The notes below the pieces were generated by a model. That model searched no databases. It saw only the letters and a program-made list of their open reading frames with translations, and had not been told where the DNA came from. From Terriglobia bacterium (GTDB lineage: Bacteria; Acidobacteriota; Terriglobia; Terriglobales; Acidobacteriaceae), in contig JAIQFP010000028.1 in assembly GCA_020073165.1 (NCBI GenBank), positions 1-48,474 on the forward strand: a stretch of DNA of 48,474 bases. Reading direction: 5' to 3'. Both the position numbers and the translations under genes were made by a program. Shown here piece by piece: positions 1 to 8,703 of the stretch (position 1 is the first letter of the stretch; every line of letters starts with the position of its first letter).

Positions 1-651
1 CCCGCGGGACCAGTTGGTGCCACCGGCAGTGCTGGACCCGTTGGGCCTGCAGGACCAGTTGGTGCCACCGGCGGTGTTGGACCCGTCGGACCTGCGGGGC
101 CAGTTGGTGCCACCGGCAGTGCTGGACCCGTTGGGCCTGCAGGACCGGCTGGGCCGCAAGGCAAAGTCGGCGACACTGGACCAGCGGGACCGTCCGGGCC
201 CACCGGACCGCAGGGCGTGCCTGGACCGCAGGGGCCTCCCGGGCCAACCGGCCCGGTCATTCCCGTGGACTACGCCCTGGTGGTGCATCCGACGGTGACG
301 GCTACGAACGCTCAGGGTTGGGCGATGCCGGGAGCATTAACGGAATTGTTCAACGACGTGGTGCGAGTCCAGGCTGACTTGACTAAAGCCAGCCAGGTTC
401 GGCTCTACGCGGAAGTTGGCAACCAGTTCGGCCCTGTCGGCTCGCTGATTTTCTCGCAGTTCTCAACCGACGGCGGACAGACCTGGGCGTCATTGACCGC
501 CAGCGCTCCGGTGAGTTCGACAGGGTCGCACGTTTCGCCCTGGGTGAATGTCCCCTCGCTCGCAAAAAAGGACGTAATCATCCGCGCAGTTGCGCAAAAC
601 GGAATCAGTCTGCCGGTCGACATCAAGGCCGTGCATCTGCAGGCGAGGTAA
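1..651 (+). CDS. Collagen-like protein, C-terminal part (5' end outside window)
   Basis: The frame is open from base 1. The first ~84 codons are uninterrupted Gly-X-Y triplets rich in [12 protein letters not shown], followed by a ~130-residue globular C-terminal domain starting around [13 protein letters not shown] and ending at TAA 649-651. Bacterial collagen-like proteins are usually secreted or surface-attached, form triple helices and carry a terminal trimerisation or recognition domain; localisation cannot be seen here because the N-terminus is missing. The stop is one base before the ATG of the secreted beta-helix gene (TAATATG), so the two are very likely co-transcribed and perhaps translationally coupled. 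The function of the C-terminal domain is not recognised. Confidence 0.85.
   Translation, partial: PAGPVGATGSAGPVGPAGPVGATGGVGPVGPAGPVGATGSAGPVGPAGPAGPQGKVGDTGPAGPSGPTGPQGVPGPQGPPGPTGPVIPVDYALVVHPTVTATNAQGWAMPGALTELFNDVVRVQADLTKASQVRLYAEVGNQFGPVGSLIFSQFSTDGGQTWASLTASAPVSSTGSHVSPWVNVPSLAKKDVIIRAVAQNGISLPVDIKAVHLQAR
11..145 (+). repeat. Three tandem 45-bp repeats inside the collagen-like gene
   Basis: Units begin at 11, 56 and 101 (CAGTTGGTGCCACCGG) with an exact 45-bp period. Each encodes 15 residues, i.e. five Gly-X-Y triplets, so gain or loss of a unit keeps the frame and the triple-helix register. The middle unit carries a few substitutions. The array may continue upstream of the window. 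Confidence 0.9.
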
Positions 652-652
652 T

Positions 653-3196
653 ATGAGGCGCACTAAATTACTGGTGTATGCCCTGCTCGCCTCCTGTGCC
701 TGGGGGCAGGCCACCATCACCGGCACGCCCAGTATTCAAGGCACCGTCACGATTACCAGCGGCACAGCTGGCTTACCGGGGCCGAATGATGTCTATCTTG
801 CTCCTGCTGCCCAGGGTGGAAGCGACAGCAACCCCTGCACTTTGACCCAGCCGTGCCTCACTCCGCAGCATGCCAGCTCAGTGGTGCGCGGAATGCCGGG
901 CGGCAAGCACGTCGTGTGGTTCCGCGGCGGGACTTACTACCTGACGTCGGCATGGAGTCTCAATAGTGCAGACAGCGGCAGTGCGACCACTCCTATCCTC
1001 TATCAGAACTTTCCGAATGAAACCCCGGTGATCAGCGGCGGTGTAGCTGTCCCGGCTACGAGTTGGACTCAAGCCGGTAGTTGCGGCACCGGCACCAAGT
1101 ACACTGCCTCCTACACCACCGCAACGTTCGCCGACACCGAAGCCCTGTTCTACAACGGAGAGCGGCGCTATCGTCCGCGGAGTTCCGCCACTTACCTGAC
1201 GCAGGCCGGGTCCTGTTTTGCGACTTCCCAGGGCTCCAGCTGCACCCAGTTGACCAGCCCCATCAACGGCTGCGCGGTGGGACAATTCACCTGCTTTGAC
1301 CGGTTTAACTTGAACTCTGCCGGCGATGCGAACCCTTCCTGGCACGGACTGGCCAAGGGCGACATCATCGTGGATGACTTCGAGCAGTGGACCAAGAGCA
1401 CCCTGCGGGTGCAGTCCATCTCCGGCACCCTGGTCACCCTGACCGGCGCAACCTTCAACGATTCCCAGGACAGCGGGTTCTTGAAGGATCACCGGTTGAT
1501 CTTTGAGAACGTCCTTGAGAGCCTGGGCCCCGGCCAGTGGTATCTGGACCGGAGTACCCCCAACATCAACACCACCAACCGCACGCTGAACTATTGCGCC
1601 GCACCCGGCGAAGATCCAACCAACACCGCCAACGTGGTCGAAATTCCGCAACAGGCCAAGATCATTACTGCCGCGGGGTTGCACGATGTCAGCTTCAGGG
1701 GACTAACGTTTGCCCACGATAACTGGACCATCCCCTCCGCCGGTCTTGGCGACCAGCAGGGAATGCCCAACGTCCCCGCTGCCATGTCCTTTGTGAACAC
1801 CACAAACGTGGTCCTGGACGGAGTCACCGCACGCAATATCCAGGGCTGGGCGGTGGAATTCATTGGCGACGGAACCGGAGCAAGCACTTTCAGCGCGGGA
1901 GTGTGCACGGGCAATGGTTCTTGCGGGAACTCTGTGGTGCGCAGCCGGTTTTATGACATCGGCGCAGATCCGATCCGCATCGGGCGCTGGCCGTGTGTGG
2001 GCAATCACCAGCAGGTCACCGACTGCAGGGTGGCCGACACCGAGAATAGCGTCTCGCAGCACAACACGGTCCAGGACAACCTCATGGCCTACACTGGACA
2101 GATTCAGCCTACGGTTGCCGCCGGCGGTACATGGATTGGGAACTCGCACCACAACCTGGTAACCCACAACGAAGTCCACCACATCTATGACACGGCTTTC
2201 AGCGTTGGTTTCAACTACGGGTACGAGAACCAGGACGGCAGCCTGAAGTGCGCCAGTGTCAACGCTGCGCCACGCTGCCTGGCGCACGATAACGAAATTT
2301 CCTACAACTGGGGCTATCAGTCAGGCCGCGGAGTGATGCAGGACGTGGTGGGCGGCGCCTATTTTGCTGCCGGCAACACCACCGGGAACACCGCTCTGCA
2401 CAACAAGTTTACCGACGCGATCGCCGGCTGGCACGACCTCCACGGCTATGGCGGCGACCTGATTTACATGGATCAGGGCAGCACCAACGTGACCGCCAAA
2501 TTCAACCTGCTGGCTCGTGCTACAGGCGCATGCTTCAACCTGAATCCATCGGAGCGGAAGAATGACATCTTCCCGCAGAACAACGTCTTCGAAAACAATA
2601 TCCTGGTGGATTGCGGATCGTCCACGTCCAACAATGTCAATACTGATCCAGCGGTATTCCGGCGCGACGGCTCCAACCCTAACGCGGTCACTTTCCGGAA
2701 TAACGTGGTGTCCGTAGATCTGGGCCACGAGTCCTTCATGGCGCACAAGGGCGGTTGGTTCCCTAATGGAAATGCCACGGGGCAATTCGAGTTTGACCAC
2801 AACCTGTGGTGGAACCGGGCCAGCGGAAACAGGCTTTCCGGCGACTTCATCACGTGTAAGACTTCCGCCTGCAGCCCTTTTTCGGCCGACTTCAACCTGC
2901 TGAGTGGTGCCGCGAACTTCGACACCTCTACCTGGAACACGAGCACGCGTACCAATGCCGGGGACGCGGCCACGGGCGAGGATTTTGGGTCCATCTCGGC
3001 GGACCCGCAGTTCCGCATGAATACTGCTGATGACTATGTGCCGGCGGTCACGCCCTCCGGTTTCGTCCCCTTTGAGCCTGGGGATGCGGGTCGGATAACC
3101 AACTTCATGACGGTTCCAACCCTGCCCGATGCCTGGCCGCCCTTCTTGTTGGATCCGAACAAGGATTGGGGAACTCCCATCCCAATAAATCATTAG
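653..3196 (+). CDS. Secreted right-handed parallel beta-helix protein
   Basis: 847 residues from ATG 653. I prefer this start to upstream in-frame codons because it begins a clear signal peptide (MRRTKLLVYALLASCAWGQ, cleavage near residues 18-20) and lies directly after the preceding stop. After a DVYLAPAAQGGSDSN opening typical of pectate-lyase-like beta-helix proteins, the chain is rich in Asn/Gly coils with paired His (HHNLVTHNEVHHIY, AHDNEISYNWGYQSGRG), as in parallel beta-helix repeats of polysaccharide lyases and GH141/GH120-like glycosidases. Several Cys pairs fit an exported protein. Probable role: binding or cleaving a polysaccharide outside the cell; the substrate and catalytic residues cannot be assigned. 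It is paired with the collagen-like gene upstream. Confidence 0.85.
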   Translation: MRRTKLLVYALLASCAWGQATITGTPSIQGTVTITSGTAGLPGPNDVYLAPAAQGGSDSNPCTLTQPCLTPQHASSVVRGMPGGKHVVWFRGGTYYLTSAWSLNSADSGSATTPILYQNFPNETPVISGGVAVPATSWTQAGSCGTGTKYTASYTTATFADTEALFYNGERRYRPRSSATYLTQAGSCFATSQGSSCTQLTSPINGCAVGQFTCFDRFNLNSAGDANPSWHGLAKGDIIVDDFEQWTKSTLRVQSISGTLVTLTGATFNDSQDSGFLKDHRLIFENVLESLGPGQWYLDRSTPNINTTNRTLNYCAAPGEDPTNTANVVEIPQQAKIITAAGLHDVSFRGLTFAHDNWTIPSAGLGDQQGMPNVPAAMSFVNTTNVVLDGVTARNIQGWAVEFIGDGTGASTFSAGVCTGNGSCGNSVVRSRFYDIGADPIRIGRWPCVGNHQQVTDCRVADTENSVSQHNTVQDNLMAYTGQIQPTVAAGGTWIGNSHHNLVTHNEVHHIYDTAFSVGFNYGYENQDGSLKCASVNAAPRCLAHDNEISYNWGYQSGRGVMQDVVGGAYFAAGNTTGNTALHNKFTDAIAGWHDLHGYGGDLIYMDQGSTNVTAKFNLLARATGACFNLNPSERKNDIFPQNNVFENNILVDCGSSTSNNVNTDPAVFRRDGSNPNAVTFRNNVVSVDLGHESFMAHKGGWFPNGNATGQFEFDHNLWWNRASGNRLSGDFITCKTSACSPFSADFNLLSGAANFDTSTWNTSTRTNAGDAATGEDFGSISADPQFRMNTADDYVPAVTPSGFVPFEPGDAGRITNFMTVPTLPDAWPPFLLDPNKDWGTPIPINH

Positions 3197-3300
3197 GGAT
3201 AAAGGCAGGCTCTTTCGGATGCACAGGTCGAAACTACTATGAACATTGCGGTAGGGCAGCTCTTGTTAGAGAGCTTGAGGGGAGTGCGTATGGTTCTACT

Positions 3301-4539
3301 TTAATGGATCGTCTTGGTCTTCCGCGACATGTAATCCATCAGCAGATACTGCCCCAATGTGTATGGCGTGGTGAAGTACGCTTTCCCGCGGCACATCTCG
3401 GTGACCTTCTGCACAAACTGCACCAGACCGTAATCGGACGCCAGCATGAACGTGTTGATCAGCACTCCGGCCCGCTTGCACTTAGAGACTTCTTCCAGCG
3501 TCTGGCTCACTACCAGCGGATCGAGCCCGAACGCGTTCTTGTAAATCCGTCCGTCCTCCAGCGTCAGCGCTGATGGCTTGCCGTCGGTGATCATCACAAT
3601 CTGCTTCATGTCCTTGCGCTGGCGTTGCAGGATGCGCTGCGCCAGACGCAGACCTTCTCGAGTGTTGGTGTAGTACGGCCCCACCTTGACTCGCGCCAGT
3701 TGCGAGAGCGGCACCTCTTCGGCGGAATCGTGAAACAGAATCAGCGATAGGGAATCGCCCGGATACTGCGTGCGGATCAGATGCGAAAGCGCCATCGCTA
3801 CTTTCTTCGCCGGGGTGAAACGATCTTCTCCGTACAGGATCATCGAGTGCGAGCAGTCCAGCATAAGCACGGTGGCACAAGAAGATTGGTACTCGCACTG
3901 ATGTACTTGCAGGTCCGAGTACTCGATGTTCAGGGGCAGCTTTGCCCCTTCGCGCTGAATGGCGCTGGAAAGCGTGGCAGTGATGTCGAGGTTGAGCGTA
4001 TCGCCGAACTCGTAGCGCCGCGAGGCGCCGCTGGTCTCGATGCCGGTCGCGAGGTCGCGCGTGTCGTGGCGTCCAAAGCTCGACTTGCCCAGCGATCCCA
4101 GCAAATCACGCAGGGTATTGAAGCCCAGAAAGTCCAGACTCTTGTCGGTGATCTCGAACTTGGTCTGCTGTTGCGCCTCCCCGACCTGCCCGCCGACGCT
4201 CGACTGCCGCGACGGGTCATGCGGTTGATCGATGCTGATGTAGTCTTCCTGCTCCATGCGCTCGATGAGCTGTTCGATGAGTTCGTCCAGAGTGCCTTCC
4301 GCCTGCATCTGCTGCAGGCGTTCACGCATTTGCTCATCTAGCAAATCACTATCGAGCAAAGCCTGCTCGATGGCGCGCCGCAGATCGTCGAGCGTCTGCT
4401 CGCCCTCGGGCGGATCGTAGTACATGTAGTCCTGAAACCCGCTCTGCAAAAGGTAATCAGACAGCGCGCTGAGCAGCTCCTCCATGCTCATCTCGCCGGC
4501 GGGATCGGGAACGTACTTGCTGTAGCGGATGCGTTTCAT
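3301..4539 (-). CDS. von Willebrand factor A domain protein, partner of MoxR-type ATPase
   Basis: 412 residues. The N-terminal half (~1-200) is acidic and helical. The VWA domain begins near residue 223 and has the MIDAS metal site motif DCSHS at 228-232, a downstream Asp in the [10 protein letters not shown] strand, and a Thr in the helix following YYTNT. The gene follows a ChlI/MoxR-like AAA+ ATPase on the same strand with a ~98-bp gap. By analogy with the BchI-BchD, RavA-ViaA and MoxR-VWA pairs, the two probably form a chaperone or metal-insertion machine that remodels a client protein. The client is unknown; no chelatase H subunit or methanol dehydrogenase gene is nearby. Confidence 0.85.
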   Translation of the reverse strand: MKRIRYSKYVPDPAGEMSMEELLSALSDYLLQSGFQDYMYYDPPEGEQTLDDLRRAIEQALLDSDLLDEQMRERLQQMQAEGTLDELIEQLIERMEQEDYISIDQPHDPSRQSSVGGQVGEAQQQTKFEITDKSLDFLGFNTLRDLLGSLGKSSFGRHDTRDLATGIETSGASRRYEFGDTLNLDITATLSSAIQREGAKLPLNIEYSDLQVHQCEYQSSCATVLMLDCSHSMILYGEDRFTPAKKVAMALSHLIRTQYPGDSLSLILFHDSAEEVPLSQLARVKVGPYYTNTREGLRLAQRILQRQRKDMKQIVMITDGKPSALTLEDGRIYKNAFGLDPLVVSQTLEEVSKCKRAGVLINTFMLASDYGLVQFVQKVTEMCRGKAYFTTPYTLGQYLLMDYMSRKTKTIH

Positions 4540-4552
4540 AAGTGCGGTCGTT

Positions 4553-4638
4553 CGTCGTTGGTCATTGGTCGTTAGTCAAGAACCCATGAGCGTTCAAAAC
4601 GGACTTGGGCCAACGACCACCGACCACCGACCAACGAC
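4553..4638. repeat. Imperfect inverted repeat between AAA+ and VWA genes
   Basis: The left arm 4553-4577 reads CGTCGTTGGTCATTGGTCG and onward; the right arm 4610-4638 is a run of CCAACGACCACCGACCACC type. The arms are near-complementary with a ~30-base loop. The right arm overlaps the stop codon region of the ATPase gene. It is a GGTCGTTGGTC-type interspersed repeat and could form an intra-operon hairpin that sets the ratio of the two proteins. Confidence 0.7.
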
Positions 4639-6125
4639 TAGTTAAACTGCCTTCTCGGCCGGTACGGCGGTTCCTCGCGGTCAAACGGCTTCTCTGCGGG
4701 CTTGGGCTGCTTCTCGCCTGCGCTGAACACCCGCTCCTCGTTTCGCCCGATGCGCTTGTGTGCGTGCAGACCCTCGAGGACAAACTCTGCGGCAGAAACT
4801 TGCATCTCTATGCTGTCCTTCGGCCCGACGCCGACTTTGCCCAGCTTGTCCATCAAACCCTGGATGGTCTGCAACGATTGCAGCACTTCGCCAGCACCCG
4901 CAGTGTCAGAAAGCTGGATTTCGCCTCCCAGATCGAACCACTGCACAATCTGTTGCGTGTTCACGCCGGTGAAGTATTCGTCGTAGGTCTTGGCGATTGC
5001 GGTCCGAATCAGCTCGCGGCCCACGTGGTCCGCGCCTTTCATCTCGCCTTCGTACTCCAGTTCCAGCTTGCCGGTGATGGCGGGCATAGCGGCGTACACA
5101 TCGCCGATGCGTGGTACCACCACCTTTTCATCATGATGGATGGCCCGCCGCTCCGCATTCGAGATCACGTTCTCCATGCAGGAAATCGGCAGGCGCTGGC
5201 TGACTCCTGACCGCTTGTCGATCTTCTTGTCCTCGCGCGCCGCAAACGCGACCCGCTCGATCACTTCGTGCACGTACTTGGGAACATACAGCTTGTAGCC
5301 GTCACGCAGCATCCAGGCTTCCTGTGTAGTAATCGCGATGCCTTCTTCGATGGACGCCGGATAGTGAGTGCGAATCTCCGACCCAATGCGATCCTTGAGC
5401 GGCGTGATGATCTTTCCGCGAGCCGTGTAGTCTTCCGGGTTGGCGCTGAAGACGAGAGCAACATCGAGCGGCAGGCGGATGGGGTAGCCCTTAATCTGGA
5501 CATCGCCTTCCTGCATGATGTTGAACAAGCCGACCTGGATCTTGCCCGCCAGGTCCGGCAGTTCGTTAATCGCGAAAATACCGCGATTGGCTCGGGGCAG
5601 CAGCCCGTAGTGCACCGTGAGTTCGCTCGAGAGCTCATGCCCGCCGCGCGCCGCCTTGATGGGATCAATGTCGCCAATCAGGTCCGCAATGGTGACGTCC
5701 GGTGTCGCCAGCTTCTCCACGTAGCGTGCCTCGGGTGTGAGATAGGCGATGGGCGTATCGTCGCCATGCTTCGCGACTTCCTCGCGGCAATGACGGCAGA
5801 TCGGTGCATAGGGGTCGTCATGAATCTCGCAGCCCGCAATGTACGGCATCTGAGGGTCGAGCAGTGCCGTGAGCGAGCGCAGGATGCGGCTCTTGGCCTG
5901 TCCCCGCAATCCCAGCAGGATGAAGTTGTGACGCGAAAGGATGGCGTTAATGATCTGGGGCACGACCGTATCGTCATAGCCCACGATGCCGGAGAAAATG
6001 GGCCCACCCGCGCGCAGCTTGGTCACCAGGTTGTCGCGCAGTTCGTCTTTCACCCGCCGGGTACGCAAACGTTGTTCGGAGAATGGACTGTGGCGCAGCT
6101 CGCCCAGCGTCCGCGGGAAACTCAT
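4638..6125 (-). CDS. MoxR/magnesium-chelatase-I-like AAA+ ATPase
   Basis: 495 residues. The P-loop GLRGQAKS is at 72-79 and the Walker B-like GIFAINELPDL at 182-192, followed by the long NIMQEGDVQIKGYPIRLP insertion and FSANPEDYTARGKIITPLKDR, all typical of the ChlI/BchI and MoxR branch. A Cys cluster (C99, C110, C113, with PICRHC) between the P-loop and Walker B may bind metal. The P-loop has Ala where the classical GxxGxGKS has the last Gly. The ATPase probably works as a hexamer with the adjacent VWA protein on an unknown client. ATG 6125 has a good -10 box 38 bases upstream. It is the first gene of the two-gene unit. Confidence 0.88.
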   Translation of the reverse strand: MSFPRTLGELRHSPFSEQRLRTRRVKDELRDNLVTKLRAGGPIFSGIVGYDDTVVPQIINAILSRHNFILLGLRGQAKSRILRSLTALLDPQMPYIAGCEIHDDPYAPICRHCREEVAKHGDDTPIAYLTPEARYVEKLATPDVTIADLIGDIDPIKAARGGHELSSELTVHYGLLPRANRGIFAINELPDLAGKIQVGLFNIMQEGDVQIKGYPIRLPLDVALVFSANPEDYTARGKIITPLKDRIGSEIRTHYPASIEEGIAITTQEAWMLRDGYKLYVPKYVHEVIERVAFAAREDKKIDKRSGVSQRLPISCMENVISNAERRAIHHDEKVVVPRIGDVYAAMPAITGKLELEYEGEMKGADHVGRELIRTAIAKTYDEYFTGVNTQQIVQWFDLGGEIQLSDTAGAGEVLQSLQTIQGLMDKLGKVGVGPKDSIEMQVSAAEFVLEGLHAHKRIGRNEERVFSAGEKQPKPAEKPFDREEPPYRPRRQFN

Positions 6126-6163
6126 GATGGAAAACCCCCAGGGGAAACAACTTTCTGGTTCCG

Positions 6164-6169
6164 ATTATA
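6164..6169 (-). promoter_or_regulatory. Candidate -10 box for the AAA+/VWA operon
   Basis: The minus strand reads GTATAATCGG, containing a perfect TATAAT 38 bases upstream of the ATPase ATG. No convincing TTGACA lies at the expected distance, so this is a -10-only call. Confidence 0.5.
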
Positions 6170-6201
6170 CCCCCGGTTGCGTCACCGGCTGGTGTGATGA
6201 T

Positions 6202-6813
6202 TTAGCTGGCGTGGCCGTTGCCGCCGGCCTTCCGGCGCACGTGCACCGTCCGCCGCAGATTGGGCAGGATAGTTTCAAAGTAGGTGATGACCGCTTGCAG
6301 GCGCTCGGGCTCTGATTTCATTCCCAGCAGGTTCTGCTTGAAGTCCAGATCGAGCGGCATTGACCCGGCAATGTGGAAGGAGAGTTGCGCGATCTCTTCT
6401 TCCGACGGTTTCTGTTGCTCCGCTCCCGCCAGCGCCAGAATCTCGTTGTGCAGCTTGACCGCGCGAGCGACATCTTCCGCCGTCGCTCTGCCGGGTTCGT
6501 CGTGCAGGTACACGACCTCGCCTTGCAGAAAAGCCCGCTCCTGGTTCACTTCCATGACTTCGAATCGCTCCACGCCCTGGGTGACGATGTCCATGCGGCC
6601 GTCTTCATATTTCTTGGTGACGGTGACGATCTCCGCGGTGCATCCGATCTCGGCCACGCCCTCGTCCTTGGCGCGCAGCACGCCGAAGGGCCGCTTCTGG
6701 GCCAGGCATTCCCCGATCATCTCGCGGTAGCGCGGTTCGAAGATGTGCAGAGGAAGGGGCGTGCCCGGGAACAGGACCAGGTCCAGCGGGAATAAGGGCA
6801 GAAGTGAGCTCAA
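6202..6813 (-). CDS. LON peptidase substrate-binding (N-terminal) domain protein
   Basis: 203 residues from a TTG start. The N-terminus LLPLFPLDLVLFPGTPLPLHIFEPRY is the hallmark of the LON substrate-binding domain; the C-terminal half is helical and there is no AAA+ or protease domain, so this is a stand-alone LON-domain protein. TTG 6811-6813 is chosen because GGAGG (complement of 6820-6824) lies 6 bases upstream and because the conserved domain begins immediately; upstream ATGs at 6882 and 6894 would add residues that are only the shadow of the neighbouring gene. The role is probably substrate recognition in protein turnover; unproven. Divergent from the SDR gene at 6893. Confidence 0.85.
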   Translation of the reverse strand: MSSLLPLFPLDLVLFPGTPLPLHIFEPRYREMIGECLAQKRPFGVLRAKDEGVAEIGCTAEIVTVTKKYEDGRMDIVTQGVERFEVMEVNQERAFLQGEVVYLHDEPGRATAEDVARAVKLHNEILALAGAEQQKPSEEEIAQLSFHIAGSMPLDLDFKQNLLGMKSEPERLQAVITYFETILPNLRRTVHVRRKAGGNGHAS

Positions 6814-6892
6814 CCAGGGCCTCCGGCCGCGAGCGTTGGTTGATTGTACGCCTGTGCTTGACTTGGCATCGCCCGGCAGCATAAAAGCGCTC

Positions 6893-7684
6893 ATGGACCT
6901 TTCCGGCAAAGTCGTGGTGGTTACGGGCGCTTCCATGGGCATCGGCGAGGCCATCGCCAGAATTTTCGCCGAGCACGGCGCCAGCGTGGTGCTGCTCTCC
7001 CGCGACGCCGGACGCGCCGAAGCCGCCCGCGGCCGCGTGGGCCACACCGACCGCACCCTCGCCCTGTCGTGCGACGTGCGCAACCGCGAGGAGATTGACC
7101 GCGTCCTCAGCCTCACCCTGCACCACTTCGACCGCGTGGACGTCTGGGTGAACAACGCCGGCCACGGGCTGCTGGATTCCGTCGCCCAGTTGGATATGGC
7201 CGCCTGCCGCGATACCTTCGACGCCAACTTCTTCGGCACCGTCGCCGCCATGCAGGCGGTCATCCCGGTGATGAAGCAGCAGGGCTCCGGCACCATCATC
7301 AACATTTCGAGCGTCGCCGGACACATTCCCCTGCCGTTTCACGCCGTCTACAGCGCCACCAAGTTCGCCATGAACGCCTTCGGCAAGGCGGCGCGGGTGG
7401 AACTGAAGAGCGCCGGCATTCACCTGATGACGGTCTGCCCCGGCTACGTCCGCACTGACTTCGGAGCCAACGCCCTGCGCGGCCGGGAAGTGAAGGTCGT
7501 CCGGCCGTCCTCAGTGCGTGGGATCACCGCCGAGCGCGTGGCGCGCGCGACCTTTCACGGCTATCTGAAGCACAAGCGGGAGGTGATTGTGCCCTGGACG
7601 ATGCACGTGCCCATTAAGATTTACCAACTCTTCCCGGGATTGGTGGAATGGGCGATGGCGAGGATGGCGCGGTCGCAAGGCTGA
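6893..7684 (+). CDS. Short-chain dehydrogenase/reductase
   Basis: 263 residues from ATG 6893. Classical SDR layout: nucleotide-binding TGASMGIG near residues 12-19, acidic/Arg residues after the second strand (LSRD) that favour NADP(H), VNNAGHG, the catalytic Ser in IINISSVAG and YSATK. A C-terminal extension (KREVIVPWTMHVPIKIYQLFPGLVEW) looks amphipathic and could contact membrane, as in the DHRS7-like branch that acts on lipophilic substrates. The substrate is unknown. It is divergent from the LON gene, with a ~79-bp shared upstream region. Confidence 0.85.
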   Translation: MDLSGKVVVVTGASMGIGEAIARIFAEHGASVVLLSRDAGRAEAARGRVGHTDRTLALSCDVRNREEIDRVLSLTLHHFDRVDVWVNNAGHGLLDSVAQLDMAACRDTFDANFFGTVAAMQAVIPVMKQQGSGTIINISSVAGHIPLPFHAVYSATKFAMNAFGKAARVELKSAGIHLMTVCPGYVRTDFGANALRGREVKVVRPSSVRGITAERVARATFHGYLKHKREVIVPWTMHVPIKIYQLFPGLVEWAMARMARSQG

Positions 7685-7723
7685 AGGAAAACACCAGAAG
7701 ATGCTAGGGACGCAGGCTTTCCT

Positions 7724-8032
7724 TCACCCCAGCTCCGCCAGCATCGCTTCCATCTCCGACTGTGCGTGGGCATTCCCGGTGCGCTGGGCAGAGGCGATGC
7801 CGTCGGCTAGCATCTTTTTCGCGTCGTTGTTCCGGGAGGCTGCTGCCAGGGTCTGCGCGGCCATGAAGTAGCCGGCGGTGTAATCCGGATGGGCGGAGAG
7901 CAGCTTGCCAAATTCCTCCAACGCGCGCTCCACCTCGCCCGCCTTGGAGTACTCCAGGGCCAGGCCGTAGCGGGCAAAGGCGTCGGCGGGATTCTCGGCG
8001 AGGATTTCGGTGAGCAGGGCGACACGGTCCAT
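7724..8032 (-). CDS. Small tetratricopeptide-repeat protein
   Basis: 102 residues, about three TPR-like helical hairpins (ENPADAFARYGLALEYSKAGE, HPDYTAGYFMAAQTL) with the Ala/Gly/Tyr spacing of TPRs. No signal peptide. Likely a protein-protein interaction module; the partner is unknown. It converges with the SDR gene. Confidence 0.75.
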   Translation of the reverse strand: MDRVALLTEILAENPADAFARYGLALEYSKAGEVERALEEFGKLLSAHPDYTAGYFMAAQTLAAASRNNDAKKMLADGIASAQRTGNAHAQSEMEAMLAELG

Positions 8033-8122
8033 AGGGCGGTAGTCAGGAGTCAGCCAACAAGATTACTACAGCGGCGGGGGGGGCGGCGGGGGCACCCAGT
8101 ATTGTGCCGCCCCGAGCGGGGT

Positions 8123-8176
8123 CCCCTTCGACTTCGCTCAGGGCAGGCTTTCGCCCGCGGCGGGCTCAGGATGACG
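8123..8176. repeat. Interspersed palindromic repeat (CTTCGACTTCGCTCAGGG type)
   Basis: The segment reads CCTTCGACTTCGCTCAGGGC then GGCTTTCGCCCGCGGCGGGC and ends CTCAGGATGAC. From memory it belongs to a family of short GC-rich repeats common in Acidobacteriota and other soil bacteria; when translated it yields the recurrent artefact peptide TSLRAGF. It lies upstream of the hypothetical gene at 8258 and explains spurious reading frames here. The rest of 8033-8257 holds only a G-rich tract. Confidence 0.6.
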
Positions 8177-8257
8177 CCCTTCATGGATGGAGGTCGGGAC
8201 TGGCGGTATCCCCTCCTCCTGAGTACAATGGCCGCGTTCCCTCAAAGGAGATCCGAG

Positions 8258-8686
8258 TTGGCGTGCCCATTCTTCATGCCGACGCACCGGTTGGAAGGCG
8301 GAGCCTGGCTGCATCCTTCGCGCCTGCCCCTGGGGGGTGGGTGGAAGGGACATTGCTGCGCTCCCGGACACGAAGGCGCCATTCCCACCGTGGAACAACT
8401 CACACAATTCTGCAATCTGGGGTATGCGGTGGATTGTCCGCGATTGCCGGCGGAGCGGGATTGCGATGCGGTGCGCTTTTCGGTGGCGCGGGAGCGCGGG
8501 TCGCAACTGCTGCTGTGGTTTGTGTGCGAGGCGGCGCATACTCCCGCGGAGCATGGCACGCTGGAGTACGATGTTTCGCTCGGGCTGTGGACTTCGGTCC
8601 ACCCCAACCCACGCATTCAGAGAATGGCGGCGTGTTATCTGGAATCCTATTTGCTCCGCCGAACGCAGCCTGCCCTGGCAGGCTAA
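8258..8686 (+). CDS. Conserved-looking hypothetical protein with N-terminal cysteines
   Basis: 142 residues if TTG 8258 is used. AAAGGAG (8244-8250) lies 7 bases upstream, and the product begins LACPFFMPTHRLEGG. Cys at 3, in HCCAPGHE, in FCNLGYAVDCP and later positions suggest metal binding or redox. I recognise the general form (CPFF..P, PHPSRLPLG, C..P, NLGYA..C) as one recurring in Acidobacteriota but know no function. Its stop is 17 bases from the thioesterase start, so the two are probably co-transcribed. Confidence 0.65.
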   Translation: MACPFFMPTHRLEGGAWLHPSRLPLGGGWKGHCCAPGHEGAIPTVEQLTQFCNLGYAVDCPRLPAERDCDAVRFSVARERGSQLLLWFVCEAAHTPAEHGTLEYDVSLGLWTSVHPNPRIQRMAACYLESYLLRRTQPALAG

Positions 8687-8703
8687 ACCGCGAGCGTACA
8701 TTG

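Noticed and set aside
1-200. The 45-bp repeats considered as a CRISPR array
   Set aside because: There are no spacers; units are contiguous, in frame and encode Gly-X-Y.
878-1684. A 268-codon minus-strand open frame inside the beta-helix gene
   Set aside because: Gly/Val/Arg-rich shadow; the plus-strand product has a signal peptide and repeat structure.
7889-8250. Extending the hypothetical gene at 8258 and the thioesterase to far-upstream starts
   Set aside because: The extra codons run through a G-rich tract and an interspersed repeat that gives the artefact peptide TSLRAGF; good ribosome-site or domain evidence supports the later starts.
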